A stretch of DNA of 64,000 nucleotides from positions 534,275 through 598,274 of the forward strand of contig NZ_JAJAGO010000003.1 in assembly GCF_025165795.1 (NCBI RefSeq), in the 5' to 3' direction. The number at the start of each line of letters is the position of its first letter. The first letter of the stretch is position 1. Origin of the DNA: Streptomyces gossypii. Lineage in GTDB: Bacteria > Actinomycetota > Actinomycetes > Streptomycetales > Streptomycetaceae. The notes beneath the pieces were generated by a model that was not told the origin of the DNA, ran no database searches, and saw only the letters and a program-made list of their open reading frames with translations. The position numbers were made by a program, and so were the translations under genes. Below, piece after piece: positions 36,947 through 45,693 of this stretch.

Positions 36947-37453
36947 TCAGGCGGCGCACTCCACGGTCCTCCGCTTCAGCTCCTCGCGCAGTCTGGCCAG
37001 TGCGCGGTGCAGCGTGCTCTTCACGGTGCCCGGCGACATGCCCAGCGCCCGAGCAGTGTCCTCGGTACTCATCTGCTCCCAGTGTCGCAGGACCACGACA
37101 CTGCGCTGCTTGGGCGCCAGTGTGCCCAGCACCTCCATCAGCAGCTCGCGGTCGGCGCGCTGCTCGGAGCCGTCCTCGACGCCCACGACGTCCGGCAGGT
37201 GCTCGGTCGGCACCTCCTGGAGCCGGCGGGAACGCCACCACTCCGTACGGGTGTTGATCATCACCCGGCGCAGATAGGCATCGGCGAGGGACTTGTCCGC
37301 TATGCCGTCCCACCTGCCGTAGGTGCGGGCAAGTGCGGTCTGGAGCAGATCCTGGGCCTCCATGGGGTCGGTGACCAGCCGGCGGGCGCTGCGCAGCAAC
37401 GCGTCCTGCCGAGTCCGCACGTACTCCTCGAAGTCCAGCACCTCTGCTGCCAC
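36947..37453 (-). CDS. sigE: ECF sigma factor SigE
   Basis: 168 residues from GTG 37453, chosen because GGGAGG stands just upstream and the protein then has the usual SigE length; a longer frame to 37810 is not credible. Region 2 is DALLRSARRLVTDPMEAQDL with TYGRWDGIADKSLADAYLRR and MINTRTEWWRSR. Region 4 is LAPKQRSVVVLRHWEQMSTE and LGMSPGTVKSTLHRALARLR. It directs the cell-envelope stress regulon. First gene of sigE-cseABC. Confidence 0.96.
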   Translation of the reverse strand: MAAEVLDFEEYVRTRQDALLRSARRLVTDPMEAQDLLQTALARTYGRWDGIADKSLADAYLRRVMINTRTEWWRSRRLQEVPTEHLPDVVGVEDGSEQRADRELLMEVLGTLAPKQRSVVVLRHWEQMSTEDTARALGMSPGTVKSTLHRALARLREELKRRTVECAA

Positions 37454-37707
37454 GTCCGCCTCCCGAGCCTGTGAAGTGGGTCGCCCCCCGGTATACGAGG
37501 AACATAGGCAGCGGGTGTTGCGGGACCGTGTGCAGCGGGCCTTCGGGAAGCCGTCGGCTGCCCATCGGTTGTGTAACGGCGCTGTGTCGGCCCGTACGCA
37601 CAGGGGCATCTCCATCCGCCGCCGGGCAGCGTGCCCGAGGGCGGGGCCGACGGCGGGCGGGAGCCTGGGGCCTGGCTGGTCAGGGATCAGGCAGGGGCCG
37701 GTCAGGG
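37454..37707. other. sigE promoter region
   Basis: 254 bp between mutY and sigE on the same strand. On the minus strand GCAACA (37516-37521) and CGTATA (37492-37497) could be ECF-type elements, but the 18-bp spacing is long. No other gene or strong hairpin is seen. Confidence 0.35.
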
Positions 37708-38646
37708 TCAGGTCTGCGGCAGCCGGTACGCGCCACCCTCCAGCGGCTCCACCAGCCCGTCGGACACCAGCCCGTCCAGCGCCCGCGCCCGCTGCACCGG
37801 CTCGTGCCACACCCGGTCCAGCGCCGCCTGCGGCACCGGACCCGCCGAGTCCCGCAGTACGGCCAGCAGCCTGCCGCGCACCTGGCGGTCAGTCCCGGCG
37901 TAGCTCTGCGTACGGCGCGGCGGGCCTTCGTACTCGGGCGCGCCCGCCAGCTGCCAGGCGCACTGCGCGGCGATCGGGCAGCGCTCGCACTCCGGCCCGC
38001 GAGCCGTGCACACCAGCGCGCCCAGCTCCATCGTGGCCGCCGCCCAGCGCGCGGCAAGCGCCGCCTCCTGCGGCACGAGCGCGCGGGCGAGCTTCCGCTC
38101 GGCGGCGGTGGTGGCGTTCGGCGGATACTGCCGCCCGGTCACGGCACGGGCGAACACCCGGCGCACATTGGTGTCCAGCACCGCATGCCGCTGCCCGTAC
38201 GCGAAGGACGCCACCGCGGCGGCCGTGTACTCGCCGACGCCGGGCAGCGCGAGCAGCTGCGCGTGCTCCCCGGGGACATCGCCGCCGTGCCGTTCCGCTA
38301 TGGCGGCCGCGGCACCGTGCAGCCGCAGCGCCCGGCGCGGATAGCCCAGCCGCCCCCAGGCGCGTACGGCCTCGCCGGACGGCTCGGCGGCCAGATCAGC
38401 CGGGCGCGGCCAGCGTGCGAGCCACTGCTCGTACACCGGGAGCACCCGGGCGACGGGTGTCTGCTGCAGCATGAACTCGCTCACCATGACCCCCCAGGCG
38501 CCCGCCTCGGGGCGGCGCCAGGGGAGATCACGGGCGTGCGCGTCGAACCAGTCGACGACGGTTGTGTGGAGGTCTGTGTGGTCGCGGCCGGGGCCGTTGT
38601 CGTGGTCCGGTACGGCGTTCGCGGCGTCTTCAGTAGTCGCAGTCAT
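37708..38646 (-). CDS. mutY: A/G-specific adenine glycosylase
   Basis: 312 residues from ATG 38646. It removes A mispaired with 8-oxoG. The helix-hairpin-helix is LLALPGVGEYTAAAVASFAY with the catalytic Asp in AVLDTNVRRV. MLQQTPVARVLPVYEQWLAR is the MutY N-terminal motif. The 4Fe-4S site is C-x6-C-x2-C-x5-C in VCTARGPECERCPIAAQC. The protein ends soon after, without the long NUDIX-like domain of E. coli MutY, as is usual in actinobacteria. Confidence 0.95.
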   Translation of the reverse strand: MTATTEDAANAVPDHDNGPGRDHTDLHTTVVDWFDAHARDLPWRRPEAGAWGVMVSEFMLQQTPVARVLPVYEQWLARWPRPADLAAEPSGEAVRAWGRLGYPRRALRLHGAAAAIAERHGGDVPGEHAQLLALPGVGEYTAAAVASFAYGQRHAVLDTNVRRVFARAVTGRQYPPNATTAAERKLARALVPQEAALAARWAAATMELGALVCTARGPECERCPIAAQCAWQLAGAPEYEGPPRRTQSYAGTDRQVRGRLLAVLRDSAGPVPQAALDRVWHEPVQRARALDGLVSDGLVEPLEGGAYRLPQT

Positions 38647-38742
38647 GGCACCGCCGATCCTGGCACGGAGCACGGCACGGCCGAAACGACCACGCCAGGG
38701 GAGCGCCGCCGTGATGCAGATAATCCGGATCTGGATGTTGGT

Positions 38743-38795
38743 CGGTCGACGCTTTGCCCGCTCACGGGGCGGTTTCCTGGTCGAAGCGTCGACCG
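38743..38795. promoter_or_regulatory. 12-bp perfect inverted repeat in the mutY/sensor-kinase gap
   Basis: CGGTCGACGCTT (38743-38754) is mirrored by AAGCGTCGACCG (38784-38795), 29 bp apart, in the 274-bp divergent region. It is either an operator pair or a long-loop hairpin. Confidence 0.5.
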
Positions 38796-38920
38796 GTGAA
38801 GATCCCCCGCTTTCGCGCGTCCCAAGACCTGACCTTCGTCAGAGGGCGGGGGCGGGAAGCGTCGGTAGCGTCGGGGTGAGGCAGGGGCGGGGCAGGCGGG
38901 TGGGTGAGGAGCGGAGCGGG

Positions 38921-40642
38921 ATGGCGGAGAGCGCGGGCGGGCGCGCTGGTGTGGCGGTGCGTGACGGGCTGGTGTGGCTGCTGGTCGCCGTGTGCACCGT
39001 CGTCGGAAACGGAATCGACGGCGAGGACGCACCGCCGTCATGGCTGACCGTTCTCGAACTCGTGGTGCTCGCCTTCGCGGTCGTCCTGCTGCGGCGCCGT
39101 CCACTGCTGGGGTGGCTGCTCGTCGCGGTCCTCGCGTTGTGCGTCTCGCCGGGGATGCTCAGCCTGGCCGCCGCTCTCGCCGTGGCGAGCTGTCTGCTCG
39201 GCCGGCGCAGCGAGCGCACCCGCCCGGCACTGCTCGCGTTCGGCGGCATCGCGCTGCTCGGCACGGTCGGGGTGCTGGTGGAGGTCGGCCAGGGAGTGCG
39301 GTACGCCGATCCCGTGTTCGGCTGGCTGATGATGGTGGGCACGCTGCTGTTCGTCGCGGTGTTCCCCTGGCTCGTGGGCCGCTACCGCTGCCAGGACCGG
39401 GAGCTGGTGCGGGCGGGCTGGGAGCGGGCGGAGCGTCTGGAGCACGAGCAGCGCATCGTGGCGGCGCAGGCGGGACTGCGGGAGCGCGCCCGTATCGCCG
39501 AGGACATGCATGACGCGCTCGGCCACGATCTGAGCCTGATCGCGCTGCGCGCGGGCGCGCTCCAGGTCGCGCCCGACCTGCCGGACGCGCACCGGGCCGC
39601 CGTCGCGGAGCTCCGTGCGCAGGCGGCTGCGGCGACCGACCGGTTGCACGAGATCATCGGCGTTCTGCGAGAGCGGACACTGCCGGAGTCGGAGTTCGAG
39701 TCGGAGTCCGAGCCGGGACCGGGGCCGCTCGCGCCTGTCGGGGAGCCGCTTCGCGCGCTCGTCGAGCGGGCTGTCTCCTCCGGCCTGCGGGCACGGCTGG
39801 TCACGGTCGGGGGCCCGGAGGAGGAGCGGCCCGGTTCGGGGACCCTGCCGCCGGCGGTGGACAGGGCGGCGTACCGCGTGGTGCAGGAGGGGCTGACGAA
39901 CGCGGCCAAGCACGCGCCGGGCGCGGAGGTGACGGTGACGGTGAGGGCGGCGTGCCCGGAGGGCGCGCGGCCCGGTGCGGTGGCGCGGGTGAGTGTCGCC
40001 AACGGGCCGTCGCCGGTGCGGCCCACGGAGCAGTGCGCGCCGGAGCGGACGGTCGCCGGGCGTGCCGGGACCGGGCTGATCGCACTGCGCGAGCGCGTAC
40101 GGGTGGCAGGTGGCGGGCTGAGTGCGGTGGCCCGGGACGACGGCGGGTTCGTCGTGACGGCCTGGTTTCCGGCGGATCGCGTGAATGGTGCGGGCGGGTC
40201 GGACGGTGCGGGGGCTCCGGCCGCCTCCGCCGGTGCCGGTGCCGGACAGAGTGCCGCCGTGCGCCAGTTCGCCCGGGCGCGGCAGGTCGCGCGGCGGCGG
40301 ATCGCAGTCGCCTCCGCGTGTGCGGGGACGGCCGCCGCGCTCGTCACCGTCGCCGTGCTGGGCTGGTACGCGTACACGACCGCCGAGTCCGTACTGCCCG
40401 TCGCGGCCTATGACCGGCTGCGGGTCGGCGACCCGGAGGCGCGGGTGCGGGCCGGGCTGCCGGGGCGGGAGGACGTCGGGCCGCCCGTCGACCGTGCTCC
40501 CGCGCTGCCGCACCGGGCGGACTGCGCGTACTACCGTTCGAGCGGCGACCTCTTCACCAGTGTGGACATCTACCGGCTGTGCTTTCGTGACGGCCGGCTG
40601 ATCAGCAAGAACGTGATCGAGAGGGCGGGGGCGGAGCGATGA
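38921..40642 (+). CDS. Sensor histidine kinase with C-terminal membrane segment and outer domain
   Basis: 573 residues from ATG 38921, preceded by GAGGAG. The much longer frame to 38471 is antisense to mutY. Several membrane segments fill residues 15-155. The HisKA_3 box is RIAEDMHDALGHDLSLIALR with His197, followed by the HATPase (GLTNAAKHAPG, GTGLIALRERV). Unusually, a further membrane segment (461-483) and about 90 outer residues follow the kinase domain, with two Cys (535, 554) and a YDRLRVGDPEARVRAGLPG block reminiscent of SmpA/BLIP-like folds. The next gene, its response regulator, overlaps by 4 bp. Confidence 0.88.
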   Translation: MAESAGGRAGVAVRDGLVWLLVAVCTVVGNGIDGEDAPPSWLTVLELVVLAFAVVLLRRRPLLGWLLVAVLALCVSPGMLSLAAALAVASCLLGRRSERTRPALLAFGGIALLGTVGVLVEVGQGVRYADPVFGWLMMVGTLLFVAVFPWLVGRYRCQDRELVRAGWERAERLEHEQRIVAAQAGLRERARIAEDMHDALGHDLSLIALRAGALQVAPDLPDAHRAAVAELRAQAAAATDRLHEIIGVLRERTLPESEFESESEPGPGPLAPVGEPLRALVERAVSSGLRARLVTVGGPEEERPGSGTLPPAVDRAAYRVVQEGLTNAAKHAPGAEVTVTVRAACPEGARPGAVARVSVANGPSPVRPTEQCAPERTVAGRAGTGLIALRERVRVAGGGLSAVARDDGGFVVTAWFPADRVNGAGGSDGAGAPAASAGAGAGQSAAVRQFARARQVARRRIAVASACAGTAAALVTVAVLGWYAYTTAESVLPVAAYDRLRVGDPEARVRAGLPGREDVGPPVDRAPALPHRADCAYYRSSGDLFTSVDIYRLCFRDGRLISKNVIERAGAER

Positions 40643-41301
40643 GCATCCGGGTGCTGGTGGCGGACGACGAGGCGATGGTGCGCGCGGGCGTACGGGCGAT
40701 CCTCGGTGCCGACCCGTCCGTCGAGGTCGTGGCCGAGGCGGCGGACGGGCGGCAGGCCGTCGAACTCGCCCGCGCACACCGCCCCGACGTCGCGCTGCTC
40801 GACATCCGGATGCCCCGCCTGGACGGCCTCACCGCGGGCGAGGAGATCCTGTGCGCCGGACTGCCGGGTACCGCCGTCGCCATCCTCACCACCTTCGCCG
40901 AGGACGCCTACATCGCCCGCGCGCTGAGCGGCGGTGCCACCGGCTTCCTGCTGAAGTCCGGCGATCCGCACGAACTCCTCGCAGGCGTACGGGCGGTGGC
41001 CGAGGGCGGCGCCTTCTTCTCCCCGAAGGTGGCCCACCATGTCCTCACCGAGCTCGGCGGCGGCGCGGGCGGGCGCCTCTCCCGCGGCGCGCGTGCCCGT
41101 GCCCGTACGGATGAACTCACCGCACGGGAACGCGAGGTGCTCGCGCTGGTGGGGCAAGGGCTGTCCAACGCGGAGATCGCGCGGCGGCTGCATCTGGTGG
41201 AGGGCACGGTCAAGGGGCATGTGAGCGCGATCCTCGAACGCCTCCAGGTCGGAAACCGGGTGCAGGCCGCCATCGTCGCCTACGAGTCGGGGCTGGTCTG
41301 A
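40639..41301 (+). CDS. LuxR/NarL-family response regulator
   Basis: 220 residues, ATG overlapping the kinase stop (ATGA). Receiver: VADDEAMVRAGVR, Asp54 in ALLDIRMPRL, Lys in FLLKSG. DNA-binding: LTAREREVLALVGQGLSNAE with VEGTVKGHVSAILERLQVGN. It forms a classic pair with the kinase upstream. Its 3' end overlaps the convergent PAP2 gene by 22 bp. Confidence 0.94.
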   Translation: MSIRVLVADDEAMVRAGVRAILGADPSVEVVAEAADGRQAVELARAHRPDVALLDIRMPRLDGLTAGEEILCAGLPGTAVAILTTFAEDAYIARALSGGATGFLLKSGDPHELLAGVRAVAEGGAFFSPKVAHHVLTELGGGAGGRLSRGARARARTDELTAREREVLALVGQGLSNAEIARRLHLVEGTVKGHVSAILERLQVGNRVQAAIVAYESGLV

Positions 41302-41942
41302 TCGCGCGGCTCGGCTCGTACGACCGGAATCGGGGACCGGGAGCCCAGAGGCGCCCACGGCCGCGGCAGCAGCCGGACCGCCAGTGCCACCACGCCCGCG
41401 CCCAGTACGCCGCCCGCCAGCACATCGTGCGGATAGTGCACACCGAGGAACACACGCGAGACGGCGGTCAGCAGCGCGACGGGCAGCGCCAGCCAGGCCA
41501 TCGCGCGCCAGAGCAGCAGCACACCGGTGGCGGCGCCCAGGGCGAGCGTCGCGTGGTTGCTGGGGAACGACCAGTCGCCGGACCCGGGGCAGGGCACCAG
41601 CGATGGCGCCGCACCCGGCACGGCCCGGCACGGGCGCTCCTCCGCCACCAGCACCTTCGTCAGTTCGCTCAGCCCGTAGGCCACCGCGAGGGCGCCGAGC
41701 GCGAGCAGCGCGGACGTTCCGCCGCGTACGCCGCCCGCCTCGCGTAGGCCGTGCTGCCGTGCCGCGCGCCAACAGGCCCATGCCAGCAGGGCGATCAGGA
41801 GCAGCAGGCTGCCCTCCGTGCCGTACTCGGCGAGGGTGTGGGCCCAGGTGGGGGAGTCCTCGGCGAAATCGGTGACTTCCCGGTAGAGACCATCGGGCGT
41901 GCTGGCCGCGCTCTCCGTGCTGGCGGGGCTCTCGTCGTTCAT
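41280..41942 (-). CDS. PAP2-family membrane phosphatase
   Basis: 220 residues from ATG 41942 with GGAG upstream. The phosphatase motifs are KVLVAEERPCR (K-x6-RP), FPSNHATLALGAA (PSxH) and SRVFLGVHYPHDVLAGG (SRx5Hx3D). Five to six membrane helices carry them. It may dephosphorylate undecaprenyl or lipid phosphates. The N-terminal longer frame is not needed. Confidence 0.92.
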   Translation of the reverse strand: MNDESPASTESAASTPDGLYREVTDFAEDSPTWAHTLAEYGTEGSLLLLIALLAWACWRAARQHGLREAGGVRGGTSALLALGALAVAYGLSELTKVLVAEERPCRAVPGAAPSLVPCPGSGDWSFPSNHATLALGAATGVLLLWRAMAWLALPVALLTAVSRVFLGVHYPHDVLAGGVLGAGVVALAVRLLPRPWAPLGSRSPIPVVRAEPRDQTSPDS

Positions 41943-42048
41943 CGGGTCTCCTTCGTGGATACCCCGTGCATTAGCTGGGGGAGGAAACGATGCTCCTGCG
42001 GAGCAGGGCAACGGGCTGGGTTTCGCCGCCAGGGCGGATCGCAGTGCG

Positions 42049-42081
42049 GTGACCCGCAGGAGTGATCTTTACCTGCGGTCA
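42049..42081 (+). repeat. Left-end hairpin of the IS200/IS605 remnant
   Basis: GTGACCCGCAGG (42049-42060) pairs with CCTGCGGTCAC (42072-42082) with one bulged base, just upstream of the tnpB start. Subterminal hairpins of this kind mark IS200/IS605 ends. Confidence 0.45.
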
Positions 42082-42097
42082 CGCTAGTTTGTGACGC

Positions 42098-42748
42098 ATG
42101 GCGACTTCCCACGTGAAGCGGGCTTTCAAGTACCGCTTCTATCCGACCGATGCGCAGGCGGCTGAGCTGTCGCGCACGTTCGGGTGTGTGCGGAAGGTCT
42201 ACAACCTTGCGTTGGAGGCCCGTACGCGGGCCTGGTAGCAGGGTGAGCGGGTCAACTACAACGCCACATCCGCCATGCTGACCTCGTGGAAGAAGACGGA
42301 GGAGATGGCCTACCTGGCCGACGCCTCCTCCGTGCCGCTCCAGCAGTGCCTTCGGCATCTGCAAGGCGCGTTCGTCAGCTTCTGGGAGAAGCGGGGCAAG
42401 TACCCGCGCTTCAAGTCCAAGAGGAAGTCGCGAAGGTCGGCGGAGTACACATCCTCCGCGTTCCGCTACCGCGACGGTGCCCTGACGCTGGCCAAGATGC
42501 GCGAGCCGCTGGACATCGTCTGGTCCCGCTCCCTTCCCGGGGGCGCTGCACCTTCGACGGTGACGGTCTCCCAGGACAGCGCGGGTCGCTGGTTCGTCTC
42601 GATGCTGTGCGAAGACCCGACCGTCAAGCCGTTCCCGAAGACGGATACGGCGGTCGGCATCGACGCGGGGCTGACCCGTCTCCTGACCCTCTCCACCGGT
42701 GAGAAGATCGCCAACCCGAGGAGCGAGCGCAGGGACCGCGAGCCGTAA
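42098..42748 (+). pseudogene. tnpB: Broken IS200/IS605 OrfB (TnpB) gene
   Basis: Starts MATSHVKRAFKYRFYPTDAQ, the usual TnpB N-terminus, but codon 47 is TAG (42236-42238, W-stop-Q). The frame then stays open to 42748 and contains GIDAGLTRLLTLSTGEKIA, with the first RuvC Asp. It stops soon after (NPRSERRDREP), so the rest of the RuvC domain, including the Glu, the zinc finger and the last Asp, is missing: 216 codons against about 400. TnpB is an RNA-guided nuclease; this copy cannot be active. Confidence 0.88.
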
Positions 42749-43020
42749 GAACCTCCCCCCTCCGGGGAGGGAGAGCGTCAAGCCGAGAAGCTACGGAGCG
42801 GTATGGGCCCCGCGCAGCGTACGAAGGTCAGGTCGCGGGCCTGACTTCCGTCAGGTGTCCGTCAGATGGAGGTGCGGCCGAACACGGGACCGGACAAAGC
42901 GCGGGAAACCGAACCCCGCAGCCGCCGGAAACCGCACAAGAACCGCTCATCATAAAAGTCATGGGGCCCAAGCGGTGGGTACCGCCCTGCGGGACGGGTG
43001 AAGTCTCGTAAGGTTTCCAC
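42749..43020. other. Right-end debris of the insertion sequence
   Basis: A CCTCCC/GGGAGG hairpin at 42748-42766 and a second (GGTCAGG/CCTGAC, about 42826-42844) resemble the structured 3' end where the TnpB guide RNA is encoded. No gene is seen. TAAGGT at 43009-43014 belongs to the next gene. Confidence 0.4.
43009..43014 (+). promoter_or_regulatory. Candidate -10 (TAAGGT), leaderless, for gene 43021
   Basis: TAAGGT ends 6 nt before GTG 43021 with no ribosome site. Confidence 0.5.
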
Positions 43021-43857
43021 GTGGGATCACTGCGCAATCCGATCGGACCTCTTCCCTCCACCATCTACTGGCGGCGGAGGGTCATCGCGCTGTCCGTGCT
43101 GGCGCTGCTCGCGCTGCTGATCGTCTGGGCGATGAGTCTCGGCGGCGACGGCGGCGACCAGCGCGCCGAAGCCGGCCGAAAGGACGACAACAACGGCCAG
43201 GGCCCGACCGACGCGATCACGCCCGGTCCGTCCGACTCCTCGCCGAGGGTCAGTCAGCGCCCCGGCGGCCGGGACGAGGCGGACGGCGGCGCGGGCTCCG
43301 GCGGCGGCGACAGCGACGGTGCTGACGGCGGCGCCGGCGACGCCGACGGCGGAGGTGACGGAGAGAGCGGCGGTACGGGCGGTGGCGACCGCGGCGGTGC
43401 GCTCGGCGGCACCGGCGGGAACGTGACCGGTGGCGGTGGCACACCCGGCGGTCCGGGGCTGCCCTCCTGCGGCTCGGGCGTCACCGTGACACTGACCAGC
43501 GTCGAGAACGACTACGCGCCCGGTGAGAACCCGAAGCTGGAGCTGACGGTCAAGAACAGCGGCGACAGCGACTGCCGCATCAACCTCGGCCGGGTGGCGA
43601 CCGTACTCACCATCAGCGACGGCGAGGGCGAGCGGATCTGGTCCTCCGCGGACTGCCCGCCCGACCGCTCCTCGGCCTTCGTCGAGGTCCCGGCGAACGG
43701 CGAGACCGTCCAGGACCTCAAGTGGAACCGCAAGCAGAGCAAGCCGGAGTGCGCGAAGGCGCCGTCCGGTTCGCCGAAGCCGGACACCTACCTGGCCGAG
43801 GTGAAGGTGAAGGGCCTGCCCGCCGCCGAGGCGTCGTTCGTCCTCACCAAGGACTAG
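43021..43857 (+). CDS. Membrane-anchored outer protein with Gly/Asp-rich spacer
   Basis: 278 residues, GTG start. A basic N-terminus and one membrane segment (VIALSVLALLALLIVWAM, about residues 21-38) are followed by roughly 90 residues rich in Gly, Asp and Ser. The outer domain is about 130 residues with four Cys and an Ig-like look (CGSGVTVTLTSVENDYAPGE, LTVKNSGDSDCRINLG), similar to DUF4232-like modules. The function is unknown; a cell-wall or envelope location is likely. It ends at a 21-bp hairpin. Confidence 0.8.
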   Translation: MGSLRNPIGPLPSTIYWRRRVIALSVLALLALLIVWAMSLGGDGGDQRAEAGRKDDNNGQGPTDAITPGPSDSSPRVSQRPGGRDEADGGAGSGGGDSDGADGGAGDADGGGDGESGGTGGGDRGGALGGTGGNVTGGGGTPGGPGLPSCGSGVTVTLTSVENDYAPGENPKLELTVKNSGDSDCRINLGRVATVLTISDGEGERIWSSADCPPDRSSAFVEVPANGETVQDLKWNRKQSKPECAKAPSGSPKPDTYLAEVKVKGLPAAEASFVLTKD

Positions 43858-43887
43858 GACCTGCCGGAGCAGGGCCCGTCCGGCGGC

Positions 43888-43936
43888 GGGAAGCACTGGA
43901 GGCACCGGCGCGGAGCCGGTGCCTCCAGTGCTTCCC
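43888..43936. terminator. Bidirectional 21-bp hairpin terminator
   Basis: Perfect stem 43888-43908 with 43916-43936 and 7-nt loop, between convergent genes at 43857 and 43975. Confidence 0.92.
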
Positions 43937-43974
43937 GAGCGGGAGTGCTTTTCGTGCGGGTCTCGTGGGAGGGC

Positions 43975-45567
43975 TCAGTGCCTGCCCAGCTCGCCGTCGA
44001 TCCGGCGCCAGAGCCCGTCCGGGTTGCCGTCCGCCACCGCCGAGGGCAGCAGTGCGGCCGGGACGTCCTGGTAGGCGACCGGACGGAGGAACCGGTCGAG
44101 AGCCGAGGTGCCGACCGAGGTGGTCCGCGCGTCCGAGGTGGCGGGGAACGGGCCGCCGTGGACCATCGCGTGCCCCACCTCCACACCCGTGGGCCATCCG
44201 TTGAAGAGCACCCGCCCGGCCCGTAGCTCCAGTACGCGCAGCAGCGCCCGTGCCTCCGCCTGGTCGCTCGTGGTGGCGTGCACGGTCGCCGTCAGCTGGC
44301 CTTCCAGCGCGTCGGCGACTTCGGTGAGCTGGACGGCGTCCCGGCAGCGGACAACCAGCGAGCAGGAGCCGAAGACCTCCTGCCGCAGCTCCTCCGTACC
44401 GAGGAACGCCTCGGCGTCCGTGGCCAGCAGGGCGGCACGGCAGCCGTTGGGCTGCCCGCTCTGGTGGCCGCGGGCCAGGACCGACACCCCGTCCTGTGCG
44501 GCGAGCGCGGAGACCGCGCTGTCGTAGGAGCGGGCGATGGGCGGCGTCAGCATCGTGGACGCGGTGCTCTCCTGGACCGCTGCCGCCGCCGCGTCCAGGA
44601 ACCTGTCCAGCGCGGGCCCCTCGACAGCGAGTACGAGCCCGGGGTTGGTGCAGAACTGGCCGGAGCCGAGGGTCAGCGAGGCGGCGAACTCCGCACCCAG
44701 TTCCGGGGCGCGGTCGGTCAGCGCACCGGGCAGCAGGAAGACGGGGTTGACGCTGCTCATCTCGGCATGGACGGGGATCGGCCGTGGCCGCCCGGCTGCG
44801 GCCGACATCAGGGCCAGCCCGGCCTGGCGCGAGCCGGTGAACGCCACCGCGTGGATGCGGGGGTCGGTCACCAGCTCGATGCCCAGTTCCGGTCCCAGAC
44901 CGAAAAGCAGCGAGAAGGTGCCCGGCGGCAGGCCGCAGGACGTGACGGCGTCCGTGACCGCCCTGCCCACCAGCTCGGAGGTACCCGGGTGCGCGTCATG
45001 CCCCTTGACCACCACGGGGCAGCCCGCGGCGAGCGCGGAGGCGGTGTCGCCACCGGCGACCGAGAAGGCAAGCGGGAAGTTGCTCGCCCCGAAGACGGCG
45101 ACCGGGCCGAGCCCCACCGCGCGCTGCCGGATGTCGGAGCGCGGCAGCGGGGTGCGCTCGGGCCGGGCCGGGTCGATGCGTGCACCGGCCCAGCTGCCCT
45201 CCCGTACCAGCTCGGCGAAGAGCCGCAACTGGCCGGTCGTACGGCCCCGCTCACCCGTGAGGCGGGCGACGGGGAGCCCGCTCTCGGCGTGGGCCCGTGC
45301 GATCAGCGGATCGCCGAGCGCCTCGATGTTGTCGGCGATCGTCTCCAGGAAGTCGGCGCGCCGTGCGCCGGTCGTGTGGCGGAAGGCGTCGAACGCCGCG
45401 TCCGCCGCCTCACACGCCTGGGCGACTTCGGGGGCACCGCCGTGGCCGAAGGGCGGCTCCAGTTCGGCGTCGGTGGCGGGATTCACCGCGCGGACGTGCC
45501 TGCCCGCGCCGAATACCGGCGTACCGGCGATCAGCATGTGTCCGGTCGGTTCGGTCACCGTGGCCAT
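43975..45567 (-). CDS. Aldehyde dehydrogenase, alpha-ketoglutarate semialdehyde type
   Basis: 530 residues from ATG 45567 (AAGGACG upstream); the longer frame to 45645 lacks support. ALDH fold: [20 protein letters not shown] (cofactor site), [10 protein letters not shown], catalytic Cys in [11 protein letters not shown] and Glu in [10 protein letters not shown]. The sequence type fits the NADP-dependent ketoglutarate semialdehyde dehydrogenases that finish aldarate, pentose or hydroxyproline catabolism. The divergent LysR gene probably controls it. Confidence 0.88.
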   Translation of the reverse strand: MATVTEPTGHMLIAGTPVFGAGRHVRAVNPATDAELEPPFGHGGAPEVAQACEAADAAFDAFRHTTGARRADFLETIADNIEALGDPLIARAHAESGLPVARLTGERGRTTGQLRLFAELVREGSWAGARIDPARPERTPLPRSDIRQRAVGLGPVAVFGASNFPLAFSVAGGDTASALAAGCPVVVKGHDAHPGTSELVGRAVTDAVTSCGLPPGTFSLLFGLGPELGIELVTDPRIHAVAFTGSRQAGLALMSAAAGRPRPIPVHAEMSSVNPVFLLPGALTDRAPELGAEFAASLTLGSGQFCTNPGLVLAVEGPALDRFLDAAAAAVQESTASTMLTPPIARSYDSAVSALAAQDGVSVLARGHQSGQPNGCRAALLATDAEAFLGTEELRQEVFGSCSLVVRCRDAVQLTEVADALEGQLTATVHATTSDQAEARALLRVLELRAGRVLFNGWPTGVEVGHAMVHGGPFPATSDARTTSVGTSALDRFLRPVAYQDVPAALLPSAVADGNPDGLWRRIDGELGRH

Positions 45568-45693
45568 TTCCGTCCTTTTCTGAGCAGGTCGACCGTCTCG
45601 CGGCAGCTCATGTCGGTTCGGGCCGACAGTAGACTGGCCCGTCAATGCGCGTCCAAATCAATTAAGGCATTCACTGATACCGGAAAAGCATCG
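45568..45693. promoter_or_regulatory. LysR/aldehyde dehydrogenase divergent control region
   Basis: 126 bp, unusually AT-rich around 45650-45690 (CAAATCAATTAAGGCATTCA). It contains T-N11-A pairs as expected for a LysR site, but no single motif stands out. Confidence 0.4.

Noticed and set aside
38471..38920. 150-codon N-terminal extension of the sensor kinase
   Set aside because: Antisense to mutY and lacking a ribosome site; GAGGAG precedes ATG 38921.
43250..43444. Arg/His-rich minus-strand frame opposite the Gly/Asp spacer
   Set aside because: Complement of a GGC/GAC repeat; not independent coding.
44278..45693. Long N-terminal extension of the LysR frame
   Set aside because: It is the antisense phase of the aldehyde dehydrogenase; LysR homology begins at 45694.
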